Positions 46,201 to 53,941 of a stretch of DNA of 64,000 nt are shown piece after piece. A program made the position numbers and the translations under genes. Source of the DNA: Xanthomarina sp. F2636L (GTDB lineage: Bacteria > Bacteroidota > Bacteroidia > Flavobacteriales > Flavobacteriaceae); assembly GCF_026410195.1 (NCBI RefSeq), contig NZ_JAPMLM010000055.1, positions 186,001 to 250,000 of the forward strand, given 5' to 3'. Below the pieces are notes generated by a model. It was not told the DNA's origin and did no database searches. It worked only from the letters and a program-made list of their open reading frames with translations. Within the stretch, counting starts at the first letter, position 1, and each line of letters begins with the position of its first letter.

Positions 46201-46258
46201 TGGCAGGGTTGCTGGCACAAAAATTAGCTTTAAAATTCCTTTAATAACAGATTATTAG
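43226..46258 (+). CDS. Propeller-type sensor histidine kinase (LytS-like)
   Basis: The 1010-residue kinase has a TTG start, a signal peptide (cleaved near LSAQ), two-component-regulator propeller repeats (GLPQSQVYDIIQDNIGYLWLG and similar WIATxxG rungs) to about residue 680, a Y_Y_Y domain (about 690-755), one span (about 765-786), and a His_kinase domain with phospho-accepting His818 in QMNPHFIFN and an N-box PPMLLQPFVENAIRHG. There is no HisKA dimer domain, as usual for the LytS class. The response regulator gene starts 6 bases later. The ligand is probably a sugar or peptide sensed in the periplasm. Confidence 0.93.
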   Translation: MKNHPIYSLLILLFLSPFLSAQNSQLRSYAIEDGLPQSQVYDIIQDNIGYLWLGTQGGGLCRFNGTGFSVWNENDGLLSNYIHALYTSSDSLYIGTNLGLSIKTKNKFSNIECPQVNLFYKSLNTLYLGTKQGLYSYSSSDKLKRLSLHPDIDSSIVNGLVFDGSHYWIATNTGLWKANRLEGTVQEIEKIETNNFRSIVYSHHKIFAATYRDGILILDTKQKEAPILLREPLGVNAMTLHNKNEIWVATDNDGITIIDAENYSEKRNIDKESGLSVSHIRKTFSDRQSNIWIATSGGGFYKYFQNNFHHIDASSGLKGNRIYAVHHVNNSIWISNSEAGLTKIDSLGIHDIPKIKGFSNVKIKTITSDDQGNIWAGSDGLGVLLRTTKTVDSLVLDNTDSLNINTKVFPKTVIKNQVLNSENGFPFDWIRKLVKGKNTMWAATYSSGLVQFHYNADKDSVVIQEVYGKKSGITDLYINDLALDSQNRLWYATQSGHLGYLKNGKHSSLGAVLNQKTAIRTLLFHQDKLFLGTAGKGIWVSKIDENSPSFKPLKGTKKMASENIYQLIFDNQGYLWAGTERGVDKIQLDQDNNIEDIYHFGRNDGFLGIETCLNAVDKDHKGHLWFGALYGLTEYIPSVGSKNTIKPEIYFKDVQVAYKSVDSLNLKAWTNTNKVLKLNPTQTQLSFAYGSVDIDHPHQIEYRSKLNNNAWSPWSKENKQNFADLAYGAHQFSAQSRNYRWEESSPITFNFFIDSPLYKKAAFQWTVIGLALVLLLILGWWYLRKIRLKNKAEKAQLQMQNHLLTLEHKALQLQMNPHFIFNVLNGIKGMAINKPDKMNVTINSFATLLRETLNNSRKDQITLAQEIKTLEQYIRVEQLMAAKPFNFSINSNCQLDPEEILVPPMLLQPFVENAIRHGILKGNKEGELQIEFNTTEHYLHCIVIDNGIGIFKSQQIKEKTDHQSMALTVTKERLASISGENALQITEIKNADGRVAGTKISFKIPLITDY

Positions 46259-46264
46259 AAACTT

Positions 46265-47014
46265 ATGTTTACAGCCATTATTGTAGAAGACTTGATTGAT
46301 GCTTTACAACTTCTAAAAAACGATTTAAAAATCAGGCATCCCGAAATTGAAGTGATAGCCACGGCACAGAATGTGGTAGAAGCAGCAAAGCTGTTAAGAA
46401 AAAAACAACCAGACATCCTTTTTTTAGATATCATGCTAGGTGATGGTACCGGATTTGATATTCTAGAGATTTTTCCAGATTTAAAATCGAAAATCATCTT
46501 TGTAACAGCTAGTGATGAATTTGCTATTAGAGCTTTTAAATTTGCAGCCATAGACTATGTTTTAAAACCCTATTCTTATGAAGAATTAGATTTAGCTGTA
46601 ACTCGTGCTAAAAAACAAATCCAACCTAATAAAGAGCGATTAACCATTTTAAAGGAAACCCTGTCTGCACCAGAGAAGAAACCAGATAAAATATCCTTAC
46701 ATACTCTGGACAAGATTATTATTGTGAATTTAGACGATATTGTTCGCTGCGAATCAGATAGTAATAATACCATGTTTCACCTAAGAGATAAACGTAAAAT
46801 ATTTGTTACCAAAACCTTGAAATATTTTGCAGACATGCTCAAGAGTTATAATTTTATTCGCATCCATCAAAGTCATTTAGTTAATTTAGAATGTGTTAGC
46901 GAATATATAAAAACCGATGGTGGCTATTTAATGCTTAAAAACGGAGAAAATGTGCCAGTATCTGTTCGAAAAAAAGTAGAGATTATTGAGATTTTGGATA
47001 AGATGCATCGTTAG
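46265..47014 (+). CDS. LytTR-family response regulator
   Basis: The 249-residue regulator has a receiver domain with Glu8/Asp9, phospho-acceptor Asp55 (FLDIMLGDG), Thr81 and Lys101 (VLKPYS), a linker, and a LytTR DNA-binding domain (about 145-245; IRIHQSHLVNLECVSEYIK near 200). It is the cognate partner of the propeller kinase. LytTR proteins bind imperfect direct repeats; the regulon may include the exported-protein genes just upstream. Confidence 0.93.
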   Translation: MFTAIIVEDLIDALQLLKNDLKIRHPEIEVIATAQNVVEAAKLLRKKQPDILFLDIMLGDGTGFDILEIFPDLKSKIIFVTASDEFAIRAFKFAAIDYVLKPYSYEELDLAVTRAKKQIQPNKERLTILKETLSAPEKKPDKISLHTLDKIIIVNLDDIVRCESDSNNTMFHLRDKRKIFVTKTLKYFADMLKSYNFIRIHQSHLVNLECVSEYIKTDGGYLMLKNGENVPVSVRKKVEIIEILDKMHR

Positions 47015-47390
47015 CGGATGCTCTTTTAATAAGTCAAGACCAGACCTTTGTCGCCGTTACACTCGCAAAGAGAACTTCAAAAAAGTATAATTAATTGATA
47101 CAATAAAGTAAGATTACATTTATCTTTAGACTATAAAACACCAAATATGGCATGCCAGCCCGTCCGGTAGGCGAGTTTATAAAAGCTTAAATTACTAATT
47201 AGTCTGTAGCCATATTTCAGTACAAGACACTATAATATTAATGGCTAATTTACCCAAACTTATAAAGTAGGGTTACAATCCATCTAGAAAATGCAACACT
47301 TCAGAAATTTTAAATTTCTATTCATAACATATACAGGCATTTTTGAAAGTGTTTTAAACACACCAACTACGATAAAAGTAAATTCACATA
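47015..47390. other. Intergenic region with a short GC-rich patch
   Basis: The 376-base gap holds no ORF that I recognise. A GC-richer patch near 47150-47180 (ATGGCATGCCAGCCCGTCC, then GGTAGGCGAG) stands out against AT-rich surroundings and may be a repeat remnant. No tRNA fold or terminator with T-tract is evident. Confidence 0.4.
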
Positions 47391-48455
47391 ATGAACAAAC
47401 AAAAAACTAAAATATTTAGAATAGTCTTACTTGTAGGAACAGTAATCTCTTTGTTTTATGTTCCTTGGCCAATAGTAATAGCATGGATAGAGCCACTCCC
47501 TGACAGTATTCAAAAACAAGTTAATAAAGCATCAGATTATGGTTTTGATGGAATAATTGTCTATGTAGATCAAGGTGGTAAACAATCTAAACTCTATGCT
47601 GCTGGCTATAAAAACAGAGAAAACAAAATCCCTGCCAACCCACATGCATTGTTCAAAATAGCCAGCGTTACTAAACTATATACAGCTGTTGCTATTACAA
47701 AATTGGTAAGCAATAATAGCTTGTCTTTAAACCAAACTCTAGCAAATGACTTTCCCGAACTGGTAGGACGTATAGAAAATGCCGATAAAATCACTGTAAA
47801 AATGATGCTGCAACATCGCAGTGGAATTCCAGATTATACACGGATTGATGATTATTGGGTGCATCCAAAAGATAACGATAAAGAACGACTAGATATAGTA
47901 CTAAACCTACCCGCCAATTTTGAACCCGGAACGGACTTTGAATATAGCAATACAAACTACCTATTACTTTCAAAACTTATAGAAAAAACAACAGGTAAAA
48001 GTAAATTTGAATTTATAAAAGAAAACATTTTAGATCCGCTAAATCTTGAAAACACATACGGTTCTATTCAGAATGTCAATTTAAATGATGTAATGAGTGG
48101 ATATTATGTAGGCTATGATAAAGATTTAAAGACGGATAATAATGGTCTCATGTTGGCAACAGCAGAAGATTTAGGTAAATTTATCCGCGCTCTAAATGAT
48201 GGCTCTGTATTTAAAGATAAAAAAGAACAAGAAATCTACAGCTCAATTTACAAATATAAACATACAGGTCTCATTCCAGGCTATCAAACAATTGCTAAAT
48301 ACCACAAAGATATAGATACAGTCATCATTCAATTTACAAACACAGTAGATTTTGACGGCTATAACTGGAGTTTATCAGAGATCATGTATCGTAGAGTTTT
48401 AAAAATAGTTAAAAATAAAAGCACAACACCGTCACACGAATACAGAAAACTGTAA
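47391..48455 (+). CDS. Beta-lactamase-fold serine hydrolase, membrane-anchored
   Basis: The 354-residue protein has one N-terminal span (about 9-31) and a class C beta-lactamase/DD-peptidase-like domain: SVTK (92-95), YSN (185-187) and HTG (291-293) are the three catalytic motifs. The domain faces the periplasm. It is short of the specific motifs of true beta-lactamases, so esterase, amidase or peptidase activity is likely. The gene is alone with a small membrane protein gene downstream. Confidence 0.87.
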   Translation: MNKQKTKIFRIVLLVGTVISLFYVPWPIVIAWIEPLPDSIQKQVNKASDYGFDGIIVYVDQGGKQSKLYAAGYKNRENKIPANPHALFKIASVTKLYTAVAITKLVSNNSLSLNQTLANDFPELVGRIENADKITVKMMLQHRSGIPDYTRIDDYWVHPKDNDKERLDIVLNLPANFEPGTDFEYSNTNYLLLSKLIEKTTGKSKFEFIKENILDPLNLENTYGSIQNVNLNDVMSGYYVGYDKDLKTDNNGLMLATAEDLGKFIRALNDGSVFKDKKEQEIYSSIYKYKHTGLIPGYQTIAKYHKDIDTVIIQFTNTVDFDGYNWSLSEIMYRRVLKIVKNKSTTPSHEYRKL

Positions 48456-48543
48456 TTTAGTAGAATTATTAAAAATAACAGTAGGGTAACAAACAGACGG
48501 CCATTGGCAGCAATTAACACCAATAAAACTAAACACCAAACAC

Positions 48544-48768
48544 ATGGAAAATATTTGGACAATATTACTACTAATAGCACTTTTTTCAATAATTACCTTT
48601 CTTTATTGGAAACTGACAAACCGGTATGCTGAAAAAGAATATGGCAAAAAGATGTTTAAACAATGGGGAACTAGAACGTTTTATTGGACTGGCGCATTAT
48701 TCATTAGTGGAGGAATTACAGTCTGTATTATTTACCTTTTAAAATGGGGGAATGTGGTAACTTTTTAG
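48544..48768 (+). CDS. Small two-span membrane protein
   Basis: The 74-residue protein has two membrane spans (about 5-23 and 48-66) separated by a basic loop (RYAEKEYGKKMFKQWGTR). I do not recognise a family. It lies 88 bases after the serine-hydrolase gene, and its stop codon directly borders the remnant of an acyl-CoA synthetase gene in the same frame, so the downstream decay may have fused or trimmed the locus. Confidence 0.55.
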   Translation: MENIWTILLLIALFSIITFLYWKLTNRYAEKEYGKKMFKQWGTRTFYWTGALFISGGITVCIIYLLKWGNVVTF

Positions 48769-48909
48769 AAGACAAAAGTGTTTACTGCAGCAGGATTACC
48801 AATATATGAGGGTTATGGAGTAACAGAATCCTCTGGAGTCATCTCTTTAAATAGCTATAAAAAAGATGGTTATTTTCTTACAGGTGATATAAGTGAAATA
48901 GCGCTATGA
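48769..48909 (+). pseudogene. Remnant of a long-chain acyl-CoA synthetase (AMP-binding) gene
   Basis: A 46-codon open stretch ending in TGA has the acyl-CoA synthetase motif GLPIYEGYGVTESSGVISLN followed by KKDGYFLTGDISEI. The first is the AMP-binding A5-type motif (YGxTE) and the second the A7 motif (GxxxTGD). In real enzymes these are separated by about 60-70 residues, which are missing here, as are the N- and C-terminal parts. It begins right after the stop of the small membrane protein. It is therefore a deletion-ridden fragment, not a gene. Confidence 0.7.
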
Positions 48910-48961
48910 TTCAAGGTGTTGAATTACTGACCCTGATCAAATATTACCTGCTTATCACTCT

Positions 48962-49810
48962 TTAAATTATTCGGTTTTTACCCGAGCTTATTGTTTTTAA
49001 AATCATCACGATCCAAGTTGCTAAAATAAAAGGAGCGGTTAGTGTAATAATTCCTGTCATTGCTAATCCTATATTTAAAAATGTGGAGAGTAGGATAGCA
49101 ATACTAATCCATAGAAAATCACGCCATCGTTTTCCTATAAGTGCAATCGCGCAAAGTATGGCATTATAGCCCATAAGTCCCGCATTAATTGTAGAAGCAG
49201 ATTCCAATAAAAGCCATGCGGTTAAAGAGCCTAAAGCTGCAGCATAAAAAGCATAAGCAGCCATCAACCTATTATTTATCAATATTGCCAAAAGAAAAAA
49301 TAGACCAGTTATCCTGTTTTCTTGAAACATAACCTGACCAAAACTATTGCTCAATGCACTAAATACATCTAAAGTGTTAGCTGTAGCACTAGACAAATCT
49401 ATTAGCGGAACCTTAAAAAGGAATACCAATGAATAAATAACAAGCCAAGTGGATAAAACAAAAGGGGCAGTAAATGGCGGAATAATTTTCATTAAAAAAT
49501 GCATTACTACTGTGGACAAAGCAGAACCTATTATTAGAGCCAAAATGCTAACTAAATCAGGTTTGAAAAAACACAGGATAGCAATTCCGGTTAACGTACC
49601 ATTAAAACCATAAAGTCCGTTTTGAATGGTTTCTTTTGGATACTTTAAAACATGAGCCGTACCTGTGCTGATAATTGTTCCTAATAAAGCAGCTATTGCT
49701 AATAACCAGGAATTGTAAAAAATACCAACTAAAAATAAAATCCCAGAATAAATATTATTTTGAAAGATTACCTGACCGATACCTCGTAAAATTATTTGTG
49801 TAAATTTCAT
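48962..49810 (-). CDS. Urea transporter family protein
   Basis: The 282-residue protein has about ten membrane spans in two homologous halves. Each half has the urea-transporter motif: NGLYGFNGTLTGIAI in the first and NAGLMGYNAILCAIAL in the second, and each is followed by TAPFxLxTWxV. The family forms passive urea channels, usually trimeric. No urease genes are in the window. It may export or import urea produced elsewhere in purine or arginine catabolism. Confidence 0.9.
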   Translation of the reverse strand: MKFTQIILRGIGQVIFQNNIYSGILFLVGIFYNSWLLAIAALLGTIISTGTAHVLKYPKETIQNGLYGFNGTLTGIAILCFFKPDLVSILALIIGSALSTVVMHFLMKIIPPFTAPFVLSTWLVIYSLVFLFKVPLIDLSSATANTLDVFSALSNSFGQVMFQENRITGLFFLLAILINNRLMAAYAFYAAALGSLTAWLLLESASTINAGLMGYNAILCAIALIGKRWRDFLWISIAILLSTFLNIGLAMTGIITLTAPFILATWIVMILKTISSGKNRII

Positions 49811-49987
49811 GGATATGGAAGCAAAGTTCTTTTTATATCATCTAATTCATAACAAAAAGATATAAGTAGCCTATTAGGCTTATACATCTTGTTTGTTACA
49901 AAATTTGTGGATAAATATACAGAATTCTACTATAGTTAAGTGAATAAGATTTTAGCTTTTTAAGATGAATTTAAATGTAAGATCTCT

Positions 49988-50017
49988 TTTAAATTTTTTC
50001 ATTTAATTGTACTTTTA
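49988..50017 (+). promoter_or_regulatory. Putative promoter of the sheath-like gene
   Basis: TTT (49988-49990), a 19-base spacer and TACTTTTA (50010-50017) resemble the Bacteroidetes promoter with one mismatch in each box. The ATGs at 50050 and 50059 follow at 33 and 42 bases. Confidence 0.4.
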
Positions 50018-50049
50018 GTTATTAAATTCTTGATAATTAATGAAATAAT

Positions 50050-51645
50050 ATGTTTGTTATGAATAAGCGATTTACAATTGGTTTTGCCTTGGTTTTTATT
50101 TTTGTAGCTCCTATCTTTTCTCAAGAGAAAGCTAAAAGGCTTAAAAAAAATGACAAAAAAGAAAATACAATTAATAAAGACAAGCTTGAAAAAGAAAAAT
50201 GGTCAGCTAATGCTATAGATAGCAGTAAGCAGTCTGGAAATAATTTGAATAATCAAACTCCAGGCCTGTATATTGAGGAGGTTTCTGTTTTTCCGCCATC
50301 GGTAACTCAAGTTGAAACTACAATTCCTGCATTTATAGGATATACAGAAAAAGGACCTAATAATCCTACACCTATTCAATCTATGCTAGATTATATAAAT
50401 ATATTCGGTGGGCCTTTTCATTCAGATATTGGTGTGTTTGAGGTTGATATAAACGAAAAAATCACCAATCCAAACTTGTTGTCTACACCAAAATATAAGA
50501 TGTATTATATGCTCAAAATGTTCTTTGCAAATGGTGGAACGGATTGTTTTATTGTTTCTGTAGGAAATTATGATGAAGAAGACTCTTCTGTAAAAAATAA
50601 CGAAATGCTAGTTGGACTCGAGTTGCTTAATCAGGAAGACTTACCCACTTTAATTCTTTTTCCAGATGCTACAAGTTCTAAAAACAGCCAGCAACCAGCG
50701 GAACTATATGATGCTGCACTTTTGCAGGCAGCAATTAGAAAAGATCGTTTCTTGATTTGTGATGTAGAAGTGGTTGAAAATGATATTGTAAAATCAGCTG
50801 AATTCTTTCGAAATTCTATAGGAACTAGCAACCTTGCTTATGGAGCTGCTTATTTTCCATCATTGGAAACTACTCTTAATTATGTGTTTACCGAAGATAA
50901 GATTCCTGTAATTCTAGAGGGAAATAATAATATATTAGTGCTAAAACATACAGAAAGGTCTATTTCAGAAAATCCTCGTAAAATAGAAGAATCTTTGTTT
51001 CATGCTAAAAACGGAAAATATAAAAATGTATATGCACAGATACACAAGACCCTACAAAATCAGAAACTCACTTTGCCACCAAGTGCTGCAGTTGCTGGTG
51101 TCTATGCTCAGGTAGATGCAAATAGAGGTGTATGGAAAGCGCCAGCAAATGTTTCTTTAAATAACGTACAAGCACCAAAAATAGAAATAAATAATAGCGA
51201 TCAAGGTATTCTTAATATAGATAGCAGTGGAAAATCTATCAATGCCATCCGAAAATTTACCAATAAAGGAACTATGGTATGGGGAGCTCGTACATTAGCT
51301 GGAAATGATAATGAATGGCGCTACATCTCTGTGCGCCGTTTAGTTAATGTAGTAGAGGAATCTACCAGGAAAGCTACAGAACAGTTTGTTTTTGAGCCTA
51401 ATGACGCTAATACCTGGGTGCGTTCAAGAGCTATGATAGAAAACTATCTCACAACGCTTTGGCGAGAAGGAGCACTTAGTGGAGCAAAACCAGAGGAAGC
51501 TTTTTATGTAAGAGTAGGCTTAGGGCAAACCATGACTGCTCAAGATCTGTTATACGGAAATATGAATGTAGAAATAGGAATGGCTGTATCGAAACCGGCA
51601 GAATTCATTGTAATTAGATTTACTCAAAAAATGACTAGTCATTAA
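50050..51645 (+). CDS. Phage-tail-sheath-like protein with an N-terminal signal peptide
   Basis: The 531-residue protein is a contractile-tail sheath homologue. From about residue 71 it reads TPGLYIEEVSVFPPSVTQV then AFIGYTEKG, the sheath N-terminal signature; later PPSAAVAGVYAQVD and RGVWKAPANVSL, and the C-terminal AVSKPAEFIVIRFTQKM, are the conserved sheath domain. Before it lies an unusual segment: a hydrophobic signal (MNKRFTIGFALVFIFVAPIF, then SQEK, from the ATG at 50059) and about 45 charged residues. Sheaths normally lack export signals. No tail, baseplate or spike gene is nearby; two gp19-like tube genes lie about 48 kb upstream. It may be exported and self-assemble outside the cytoplasm. 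Confidence 0.85.
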   Translation: MFVMNKRFTIGFALVFIFVAPIFSQEKAKRLKKNDKKENTINKDKLEKEKWSANAIDSSKQSGNNLNNQTPGLYIEEVSVFPPSVTQVETTIPAFIGYTEKGPNNPTPIQSMLDYINIFGGPFHSDIGVFEVDINEKITNPNLLSTPKYKMYYMLKMFFANGGTDCFIVSVGNYDEEDSSVKNNEMLVGLELLNQEDLPTLILFPDATSSKNSQQPAELYDAALLQAAIRKDRFLICDVEVVENDIVKSAEFFRNSIGTSNLAYGAAYFPSLETTLNYVFTEDKIPVILEGNNNILVLKHTERSISENPRKIEESLFHAKNGKYKNVYAQIHKTLQNQKLTLPPSAAVAGVYAQVDANRGVWKAPANVSLNNVQAPKIEINNSDQGILNIDSSGKSINAIRKFTNKGTMVWGARTLAGNDNEWRYISVRRLVNVVEESTRKATEQFVFEPNDANTWVRSRAMIENYLTTLWREGALSGAKPEEAFYVRVGLGQTMTAQDLLYGNMNVEIGMAVSKPAEFIVIRFTQKMTSH

Positions 51646-51841
51646 TGACTTTTCGAAATTAAACTTGAAAAGTTTTTAAATAGAATGAATCAAACTCTAG
51701 TGTTTACCTTTTCATGTTTTTCACAGGAAAAAGATCCTTTGAAACTAAATTATTTCTCTAAACTTATTGCCGTAGGTTGTTCTATAAAATAGCATGAAAA
51801 CGATATATAAAAGGTTTTGTTTATTAAATATACTAGGGTTT

Positions 51842-53149
51842 TTAATGTTTCAACACGTGTAGTGCTGTGGTCTTTTTAAAAAAGAACAAAGCGTCGTATC
51901 GCAGTGGAACTATCGTAGGCACGAACTGTCTGCTGTCTCCTCTAGGATTATAAACTACTCCAACGGCTCTATTTCCAATTGCTTTTAGGTTTTTATCCAA
52001 TCGGTCCTCCTTGTCAAAAATCAAATAAAGACTTTCCATATCTATTTGATTTAATTGAAATTCTATGCTGTTAGGAACAGCAGGAGGGATGGTCATTTCT
52101 TTCATTTGGCTACCCCAATTCGAGCCAGCCATAACTTTTCCTTCGTAAGTAGTAAAACCTATTAAAAATACATGATCCTTCCCCAATTCTTTTCGGCTAA
52201 GTTGTCCAATGTTTTTCTCACCAGTGTTTCGCATACTAGAGTACGCTGCATCGCCAATATGTGTATTATGTGCCCAAACAATTCCTTTAGAATTTTCACC
52301 ATAAAGATTTAATAAATCATTTACAGTACCATGCATATGATGAACTCGAGAATTCCATGAAACAGGTCCTTTTGATGCGACACTTTCCCTGTAAAATTCT
52401 TCGGCATTATTTACGACGATGGTATTTTGTAATAAATAAAAATAAGTATCATCAGAAAGCTTTGAAAAATTAGCTCGATTATTTTTTATATACTCCACGA
52501 CATGTTTTGTAGCAGTGGCACAACCCTCTTTTCCTGCATGTACCGCGTGGGCGTAATTCCAACTTTCTCCTTTGTGCGGATTGAAGCACTTATATTGGTC
52601 TTTTACAAACTTATAAGCAGTATGGTTTGTTGTTTTAAGTAAATCTAAAACCACTTTTTTAGAATTCCACTCATCATATACATCCATGCCATAAAAGCCT
52701 ATTTTTTTATCTTGAGCTAATTTGTCATTGTGATTACGAAGCCATTCGGCCAATGCGACAACCTCTTCATTGGCCCACATCCAAGTTGGCCATCTGTCTA
52801 GTTTTAGTAAAACTTCTCGGGCAGAGCTTGCTGCGCCATCCAAATTTTTTACATATTGATTGAGATGATATAAACTAGCAAAATCGCCTTCTACCGCTAT
52901 AAAATTAAAACCCTGTTCTAATATCAATCTTCTACTTATCTTATCTCTCCATAAGTAATATTCGTGAGTACCATGACTCGCTTCACCTAATAACACCAAC
53001 TCCTTATTGGCAGTTGCCAACATGAGCTTATCTAAACTCGAGTCCTCTTCTAGTGAAATAGCTTTTTGTTTCATATTTTGTGCTAAAGAAACCATACTGA
53101 CAAATAGCAATATAAATCCTAAAAAGTATTTTGTTTGTGATTGCTTCAT
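51842..53149 (-). CDS. Exported erythromycin-esterase family protein
   Basis: The 435-residue protein has a signal peptide ending in SLAQ and an erythromycin-esterase-like fold: GEASHGTHEYY near residue 50 (Glu and His) and the WAHNTHIGD His pair near residue 293, plus FIAVEGD. The family includes enzymes that open the macrolactone ring and others of unknown substrate. The signal peptide places it in the periplasm or outside. I chose the ATG at 53149 because an upstream frame adds an unlikely N-terminus. Resistance function cannot be assumed. Confidence 0.85.
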   Translation of the reverse strand: MKQSQTKYFLGFILLFVSMVSLAQNMKQKAISLEEDSSLDKLMLATANKELVLLGEASHGTHEYYLWRDKISRRLILEQGFNFIAVEGDFASLYHLNQYVKNLDGAASSAREVLLKLDRWPTWMWANEEVVALAEWLRNHNDKLAQDKKIGFYGMDVYDEWNSKKVVLDLLKTTNHTAYKFVKDQYKCFNPHKGESWNYAHAVHAGKEGCATATKHVVEYIKNNRANFSKLSDDTYFYLLQNTIVVNNAEEFYRESVASKGPVSWNSRVHHMHGTVNDLLNLYGENSKGIVWAHNTHIGDAAYSSMRNTGEKNIGQLSRKELGKDHVFLIGFTTYEGKVMAGSNWGSQMKEMTIPPAVPNSIEFQLNQIDMESLYLIFDKEDRLDKNLKAIGNRAVGVVYNPRGDSRQFVPTIVPLRYDALFFFKKTTALHVLKH

Positions 53150-53379
53150 AAGTATATTAAGATAATCAATATAAATGTACTTTTCAAGAAATTGATATGT
53201 TATTGCATAAAACATAAGTTCTTATATATAAAATTAATCGAATCCTCAACGAAGCTAAAAATCACTTTTTCATAATAACTTAAGGTTTATTATAATACTA
53301 ACTTAAGCCGTGTATAATTCATAGCTTGTACTCACAGGCTTTCTATCTGTGATTTATTTACTAAATTAGATACTTAAAC

Positions 53380-53393
53380 ACGCCACGAATCAT
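53380..53393 (+). repeat. Direct repeat copy 1, upstream of a lipoprotein gene
   Basis: ACGCCACGAATCAT occurs 16 bases before the start of the lipoprotein gene and again before the next gene (53897-53910), 517 bases apart. Identical 14-mers in equivalent positions suggest a cassette-like boundary or a recombined intergenic block. I see no flanking insertion-sequence ends. Confidence 0.6.
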
Positions 53394-53408
53394 TTAAAAC
53401 AAACAACA

Positions 53409-53888
53409 TTGAGAACTTTAACCATAATTCTTTTACTAACGTTATTTTCTTGTAAACAATCAGTTTCAAAGGAAAAAGAAGTTGCCATTGAACAAAATCA
53501 AGCAGAACTTATTGCGCTAGAATTTATCAATAATTACGTCGAATTTTGTAATGACCGAAATACTGAACTTGGCCTTACGGATTGGATTTCTAAACAACCA
53601 AACATTTCGGAAAATTTTAAAAATGAACTTAAAAAAATAAGTACTGAGGCAGAAAAAAACAACCCCGAATTAGGACTTGGATTCGATCCAATATTCGACG
53701 CTCAAGACTATCCCGATAACGGATTTGAATTGGAAAAGGCCGAATTTAAATCTGAATACATAACGGTAAAAGGTAAAGATTGGAACGATTTTAAACTGAA
53801 AATAAAAATGGAACGGAAAAATGAGCAATGGCTTGTAAATGGTGTCGGAATAATAAACATGACAGAAAATGAACGCGTTGGAAGATAA
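53409..53888 (+). CDS. Small lipoprotein of unknown function
   Basis: The 159-residue protein has a TTG start and a lipoprotein signal with lipobox TLFSC (Cys15). The mature part is acidic and beta-rich (ending in WLVNGVGIINM) and looks like a small extracytoplasmic domain of the DUF3828/NTF2-like kind, although I cannot confirm the family. It is bracketed by two copies of a 14-base direct repeat, one before each gene start. Confidence 0.65.
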   Translation: MRTLTIILLLTLFSCKQSVSKEKEVAIEQNQAELIALEFINNYVEFCNDRNTELGLTDWISKQPNISENFKNELKKISTEAEKNNPELGLGFDPIFDAQDYPDNGFELEKAEFKSEYITVKGKDWNDFKLKIKMERKNEQWLVNGVGIINMTENERVGR

Positions 53889-53896
53889 ATAACAAT

Positions 53897-53910
53897 ACGC
53901 CACGAATCAT
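53897..53910 (+). repeat. Direct repeat copy 2, upstream of the DUF6544-like gene
   Basis: This is a second ACGCCACGAATCAT, 31 bases before the ATG at 53942. The spacing between copies spans exactly the lipoprotein gene and its leader. Confidence 0.6.
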
Positions 53911-53941
53911 ACTAAAAACCAATGTCACAAGCAAAAAAACA

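Noticed and set aside
47041-47070. CTTTG...CAAAG near-palindrome considered as a terminator or regulatory hairpin
   Set aside because: Only five paired bases with a long loop and no T-tract, so not supported.
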